NCBI GenBank assembly: GCA_003446545.1
Contig: DMAO01000255.1
Span: 1 to 10,994 of the forward strand
Length of the DNA: 10,994 nucleotides
Direction: 5' to 3'
From: Sphaerochaeta sp.
Lineage (GTDB): Bacteria; Spirochaetota; Spirochaetia; Sphaerochaetales; Sphaerochaetaceae
Part shown: positions 7,584-10,994 of the stretch, piece after piece
Position numbering within the stretch: position 1 is the first letter of the stretch
How the letters are laid out: each line of letters starts with the position of its first letter
Program-made: the position numbers and the translations under genes
Notes under the pieces: model-generated
Database searches by the model: none
What the model saw: only the letters and a program-made list of their open reading frames with translations
Told to the model about the DNA's origin: nothing

Positions 7584-7612
7584 ATAATACATTTGCAACA
7601 ATGTTAGGTCAA
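7584..7612 (-). promoter_or_regulatory. Strong sigma70 promoter for leuS, predicted leaderless start
   Basis: On the minus strand TTGACC (7612-7607) and TATTAT (7589-7584) are separated by exactly 17 bp. Only seven bases (TGCTCCT) separate the -10 box from the leuS ATG. Transcription would therefore begin at, or one base before, the A of the start codon. It matches five of six bases at -35 and five of six at -10. Confidence 0.65.
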
Positions 7613-7629
7613 CGCCAAACACCCACCAT

Positions 7630-8892
7630 TTATAGGGTTGCGTCGTCGATGGATGGAGAAAACTCCACTTCAGCAACCCTGTTGCCTTGCATGGTCATGA
7701 TCCTGAAGGTCCCTATGGGGGTCTGTAGCACATCCCCCGATTCTGGGATGTCTCCTGTAAGGTTCATCAGGTAGGCAGCAACGGTACTGGTCTTGGAGCC
7801 TTCGCTCTCATAATGCAAGGACAGTTCATCGACTAGCTGGAGGAAGGGCGTATCGGCCATGACCAGATAGGTCCCAGGCCTCAGTTCCTGTTCCACAATC
7901 CTATCAGGGTAGCGTCGTTCGTGCTCGTCATACAGTTCGCCAAAGAGCTGTTCTGCAACGTCCTCCATGGTGACTACCCCACTGAAGCCGCCATACTCGT
8001 CAAGGACAATGGCAAGTTGCAATCGGTCCTTCTTGAAAAGGAAGAATACATTGTCGAGATGCATCTGCTCAGGGACAAAAAGAGGTTTGAGCATGATTGA
8101 TGTTATGTTTTTATCCTGTTTGTCAGCCAGTTGGGCGCGCAGGATGTCCCGTATCAGTACGATGCCTATGATATCCTCTATGCTCTGATGGTATACAGGG
8201 ATACGTGAGAATCCTGAGCGTACTATGGAAGGAAACGCCTCTCCTATGGAGAGTTCATCACTGACGCAGAATACGCTGGTCCGGTGGCTCATGATGGTCT
8301 TCACTTGGGTGTCACTGAATTGAATTGCCCTGTGCATAAGGTCAGACTCATACTGGTCTACCAGTCCATAGTCCTCGGCTGCCCCTACCATATGTCGGAC
8401 GCCTTCTGCAGTGATGGCAGGGTCTGTGTTTTTGGCAAAGATTCGGGTGATGAGGTGGGAGAGGTGAATCAACAGCCAGATAATGGGATAGAGGATGATG
8501 GTCAGAACCTTGATGGGATAGGCCATGAAGGAGGCGATTTTCATGTTATGGCTCATTGCTATCTGCTTGGGGGTTATTTCGCCAAAGATGAGGATGACAA
8601 TGGTAAGCAGACCTGTTGCATACCCCACAGCACTGTTGGAAAACAGGCGGATGGTATAGGTAGTCACCAAGGCAGAGACTGAGATGTTGACTACATTATT
8701 ACCCACCAAGACGGTGGTAATGAGTACGTCATGCTTCTGGCTCAGCTCATAGGCCATGCGAGCGCTGCGGCTTCGTTTGTTTTGAAGTGTCCTGTGTTGA
8801 ATGAGAGAAAGGGAAGTAAAGGCAGTTTCTGTTGCAGAAAACATGGCTGAGAGAATGAGCAACACAAAAATGGCTATCAGATGTGTGTTCAT
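7630..8892 (-). CDS. CNNM/CBS/CorC-domain membrane protein (HlyC/CorC, TlyC-like)
   Basis: The protein has 420 residues from the ATG at 8892; an in-frame GTG at 8898 would add two. The N-terminal CNNM (DUF21) membrane domain (about 1-180) has a first helix HLIAIFVLLILSAMFSATETAF, the segments LVGNNVVNISVSALVTTYTI and LLTIVILIFGEITPK, and a helix near 125-150. GEITPK (104-109) is a family hallmark. Two CBS modules follow (about 190-255 and 262-315), with SRIPVYH and VLDEYGGFSGVVTMEDVAEQLFGEL. The C-terminal CorC/HlyC domain (about 330-412) comes last. Relatives are linked to Mg2+ or Co2+ transport and were first named haemolysins; the true substrate here is unknown. No strong Shine-Dalgarno precedes either start (GGAT about 9-12 nt before the ATG). 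It lies 81 bp after the GNAT-fusion gene and 53 bp before leuS. Confidence 0.92.
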   Translation of the reverse strand: MNTHLIAIFVLLILSAMFSATETAFTSLSLIQHRTLQNKRSRSARMAYELSQKHDVLITTVLVGNNVVNISVSALVTTYTIRLFSNSAVGYATGLLTIVILIFGEITPKQIAMSHNMKIASFMAYPIKVLTIILYPIIWLLIHLSHLITRIFAKNTDPAITAEGVRHMVGAAEDYGLVDQYESDLMHRAIQFSDTQVKTIMSHRTSVFCVSDELSIGEAFPSIVRSGFSRIPVYHQSIEDIIGIVLIRDILRAQLADKQDKNITSIMLKPLFVPEQMHLDNVFFLFKKDRLQLAIVLDEYGGFSGVVTMEDVAEQLFGELYDEHERRYPDRIVEQELRPGTYLVMADTPFLQLVDELSLHYESEGSKTSTVAAYLMNLTGDIPESGDVLQTPIGTFRIMTMQGNRVAEVEFSPSIDDATL

Positions 8893-8922
8893 AAGCACAT
8901 CCGAAGCATTCTGAAATAAGGT

Positions 8923-8942
8923 GGGTGTTCACTCGAGCACCC
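8923..8942 (-). terminator. Weak hairpin between the GNAT-fusion gene and the CorC-like gene
   Basis: On the minus strand GGGTGCTC-GAGT-GAACACCC forms an 8-bp stem with one C-A mismatch, 31 nt past the stop codon of the GNAT fusion. The following sequence (ACCTTATTTC) has no clear T run, so termination would be inefficient at best. It might instead be an operator or a processing site. Confidence 0.25.
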
Positions 8943-8973
8943 TAAACTAGGTAACGGGTCTTCCATAATGGGC

Positions 8974-10128
8974 CTAGTATACCAATAGCAATAGCATTAC
9001 CGCAAGCGTAATGGCCAAGTAAAGGCCATATGTTTTTGTTCCCAAGCGTTTTACCCTACTGGCATTAAATCCGCAAAAGGGGTAAGAGAAGAAAAACCCA
9101 TCAAGAGCGAGCAAGCTCAGACCAAACAGGAGGGGTATCCACTTAGAGGCAAATAGACAGATAAGGGCAACAGCTACTTGTCCTGCTATGGACATCCTTG
9201 CCAGAAGATGTTCTTTTTCTTGTAGGTTCCACTTTGTTCCCTTGATATAGACATTGCCAGGAACAGGGAAGGGGAAGCCTATGGTTACAGTGAGCAAGAT
9301 TGCTAGGATCCATGCGGTGTCCCAACCACGGTAGATAACCTCTTTCCCCTCATTCCCTTTGGTTTTTGTGATAGCCCTTACTGTTTTGTCCCCTCTTTTT
9401 CCCTCAGCTGTTGCAAGGAGTGCCATTGCCCCTGTCCTTACAAGTAGGAAGAGGGAAGGAAATACAAGTAGTGGTATCAGCTGTAGTGTTGTGAGGGAAG
9501 AAAAGGCCGGCCCAAGGGGATACAAGCCAGTCAGGTTGAGCAGATTCCATCCTTTCAAGCAGAAAAAGAATAGAAGTGTATTGCCAAGCAGGGTACGCGC
9601 AAGTGGTTTCATTCCCCCCTTTGATTGTTTGATGCTTTTCCCAGTCAGACTCCTGTACCAGAGAAAGTATCCCATATCAAAGAAGCGTGAAGCCCGGTGG
9701 TAGACTTTCACAGTCCCAAGCCTGAACAGTTTCAGCTGTTGCCAAAGGGATAGGATCGAGAACCCTTGGTTTGCAAGTTGCTTGAAGGAGGCCGGGTTGT
9801 CCCCTTCCACACAGGCTGAGAGAGAGGTGCATCCCTGCTCTTTCAGAAAGGTGATAGCCTCTCCGAGCAGTCTTCCGGCAAGGGCCTTCCCACGGTGGTC
9901 CTTATCTGTATAGAGCCATCCTATATAGCCCATCCTCACCTGACTATTCACCTGATAGACCTCCAAGTTGATGCCGGCAACAACCTTGGCTTGATAGGTG
10001 ACTACCAAGGTTGTTTCTGGATGGAGGTAGAAGATTGATGCAAGTTTAGCTTCGAAGCATCGGCTCATCAAGGTGTGTGTCTCTGCTATCTGCTCTTCAC
10101 GGATAAGGGCGATGGCATATTCACTCAT
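8974..10128 (-). CDS. GNAT acetyltransferase fused to a degenerate site-2-protease-like membrane domain
   Basis: The protein has 384 residues in two parts. Residues 1-145 form a GNAT domain, with an acetyl-CoA-binding motif A (IGWLYTDKDHRGKALAGRL, RGKALA at 79-84) and a C-terminal NPASFKQLANQGFSI. Residues 175-384 form a membrane domain with about five to six helices. Its order resembles M50/S2P-like proteins: a helix with RTGAMALLATAEG (231-243) where HExxH would stand, then YRGWDTAWILA (266-276), PGNVYIKG (290-297), SIAGQ (313-317) where AGPxxN is usual, and PFCGFNASRV (350-359) where PPLDGxxV is usual. All expected catalytic residues differ, so proteolysis is unlikely. The fold assignment is inferred from motif order. 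The ATG overlaps the upstream TGA (ATGA) and follows GGGGAAGG, so the two genes should be translationally coupled. The acetyl acceptor is unknown. Confidence 0.82.
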   Translation of the reverse strand: MSEYAIALIREEQIAETHTLMSRCFEAKLASIFYLHPETTLVVTYQAKVVAGINLEVYQVNSQVRMGYIGWLYTDKDHRGKALAGRLLGEAITFLKEQGCTSLSACVEGDNPASFKQLANQGFSILSLWQQLKLFRLGTVKVYHRASRFFDMGYFLWYRSLTGKSIKQSKGGMKPLARTLLGNTLLFFFCLKGWNLLNLTGLYPLGPAFSSLTTLQLIPLLVFPSLFLLVRTGAMALLATAEGKRGDKTVRAITKTKGNEGKEVIYRGWDTAWILAILLTVTIGFPFPVPGNVYIKGTKWNLQEKEHLLARMSIAGQVAVALICLFASKWIPLLFGLSLLALDGFFFSYPFCGFNASRVKRLGTKTYGLYLAITLAVMLLLLVY

Positions 10129-10955
10129 GCCCTTCCCCTGATGGTGTTGACCATCTCAATCTGGGTGGTGAAGCATGCAAAACCTATGGTCACTAAAAGG
10201 TTGTTTAAGGGTTGGTAGCAATCATCGATATTGAGGAAGCGCAGGTGTTCTGTCTTGCAAATCTTTGCTGCCTTGATGATAGCCCCTTTTGCATATCCTT
10301 TGCGCCTATCTCCGTCTTGGATGTGTATTTGGGATATCATTCCTGTTTCGGGATCATAGCAAAGCGTGCCTACCTTTCTTGCCTCTGTCTTGATATCCCA
10401 GGTAGGGACACCCCCGATTACGATAGCTTCCTCTTCATTCTGCCAGCTGGGCAGGCACTCTCCCTTGGGTATGGTTATGCTTTGCTGTCTTGTAAGCTCG
10501 ATTGTTGTCTTTTTCTCTCTCATCGTCTCAGCTGTGATGCGGTAACAATTGAACCCTCGCTGTTGGGTAAAGCCTATGCTCTTGTAGAGACTGATCGCCT
10601 TTGTATTGTTGGTGATCACTTCCAGTACCCAGGTATGTATGTCTTGGCTATTGAGAAGCGAGAGGGTCTTTTCCAAAAGCAGGTGGGCATACCCCTTGCC
10701 CCTGTGACTGGGGATGATGGCAGTGCCTGCGTCATAGCAGTAGTTGCCTCGTACCCCATTGAGCACAAATCCAACTAATCTATTCTCATCAAAAAGCCCG
10801 ACCGAACTATCGGCTCGGTATCCGTTTCTTGCAAGTGTTCTCTGTAGTTTTTCTTCGCTTACGGAGAGCGTAATCTGGTAATCACTGAAGCCTAGGTTAT
10901 AGGCTTGCGTGAGTTCTTTGATATCCACGTTCTCTAATGTATCTGTCACCACCAT
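10125..10955 (-). CDS. Tandem GNAT-family N-acetyltransferase
   Basis: The protein has 276 residues with two GNAT folds. The first (about 1-140) has motif A at AGTAIIPSHRGKGYAHLLLE (76-95; R85-GKGYA) and a C-terminal NNTKAISLYKSIGF, the usual acetyl-CoA-binding layout. The second (about 175-270) has ISQIHIQDGDRRKGYAKGA (R218-KGYA) and NNLLVTIGF, but is shorter and less canonical. One domain may bind acetyl-CoA while the other is structural, as in other tandem GNATs. The ATG at 10955 is the first possible start because an in-frame TAA lies just 12 bases upstream. No strong Shine-Dalgarno is seen, so initiation may rely on coupling to the upstream reading frame that ends at 10946. The next gene begins inside its stop codon. 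The substrate is not predictable; small-molecule or protein amines are both possible. Confidence 0.9.
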   Translation of the reverse strand: MVVTDTLENVDIKELTQAYNLGFSDYQITLSVSEEKLQRTLARNGYRADSSVGLFDENRLVGFVLNGVRGNYCYDAGTAIIPSHRGKGYAHLLLEKTLSLLNSQDIHTWVLEVITNNTKAISLYKSIGFTQQRGFNCYRITAETMREKKTTIELTRQQSITIPKGECLPSWQNEEEAIVIGGVPTWDIKTEARKVGTLCYDPETGMISQIHIQDGDRRKGYAKGAIIKAAKICKTEHLRFLNIDDCYQPLNNLLVTIGFACFTTQIEMVNTIRGRA

Positions 10956-10994
10956 CGCTTTTTCTTAAACCATCCTGCCATGAAGAGTACTATC
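10946..10994 (-). CDS. C-terminal end of an unidentified, possibly membrane, protein (partial)
   Basis: Only the last 15 codons lie in the window. They read IVLFMAGWFKKKRWW and then TGA at 10948-10946. A hydrophobic stretch followed by a basic and aromatic tail is typical of a membrane protein ending in the cytoplasm. The frame overlaps the start of the tandem-GNAT gene by 10 nt, a common operon arrangement. It is too short to identify and could be a chance frame. An alternative is a short independent peptide starting at its internal ATG. Confidence 0.45.
   Translation of the reverse strand, partial: IVLFMAGWFKKKRWW

Noticed and set aside
7577..7629. T-box or leucine leader peptide upstream of leuS
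   Set aside because: The gap is only 53 bp, has no T-box motif or leucine-rich short ORF, and is largely taken up by the promoter.

Overview
The window looks like chromosomal DNA of a spirochaete, most like Sphaerochaeta and its relatives. That placement rests on three things: a lipoprotein signal with a relaxed lipobox (LSVSC), a single-chain Fe-S serine dehydratase, and moderate GC with ATG/GTG starts. It is an inference from the sequence, not a database result.

Layout. Positions 26-2060 hold a complete bacterial group IIC intron on the minus strand. It has intact 5' RNA domains, a reverse transcriptase/maturase ORF in domain IV, and a recognisable domain V and VI. The intron sits in a palindrome-rich target. 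Joining the exons restores two perfect 26-bp inverted arms around a central hairpin with a short T tract. Positions 2268-4883 carry three plus-strand genes: a putative lipoprotein of unknown function, L-serine ammonia-lyase (sdaA type) 44 bp behind it, and a small secreted protein of unknown function with its own likely promoter and a GTG start. A long hairpin at 4990-5019 lies between this set and the convergent minus-strand genes.

Positions 5060-10994 are all minus strand. In transcription order they are: the last codons of an unidentified gene at the window edge, a tandem-GNAT acetyltransferase (10-nt overlap), a GNAT fused to a membrane domain (ATGA overlap), a CNNM/CBS/CorC-type membrane protein, and leucyl-tRNA synthetase. 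leuS has a strong sigma70-type promoter placed so close to its ATG that its mRNA should be leaderless.

The two acetyltransferase genes are probably translationally coupled to each other and to the upstream gene. The CorC-like gene and leuS are housekeeping neighbours with no obvious functional link to them. The most unusual item is the GNAT-membrane fusion at 8974-10128. Its membrane half follows the layout of a site-2 protease (M50-like) domain, but every expected metal or catalytic residue appears to be replaced. No CRISPR array, tRNA, rRNA or IS element was seen.
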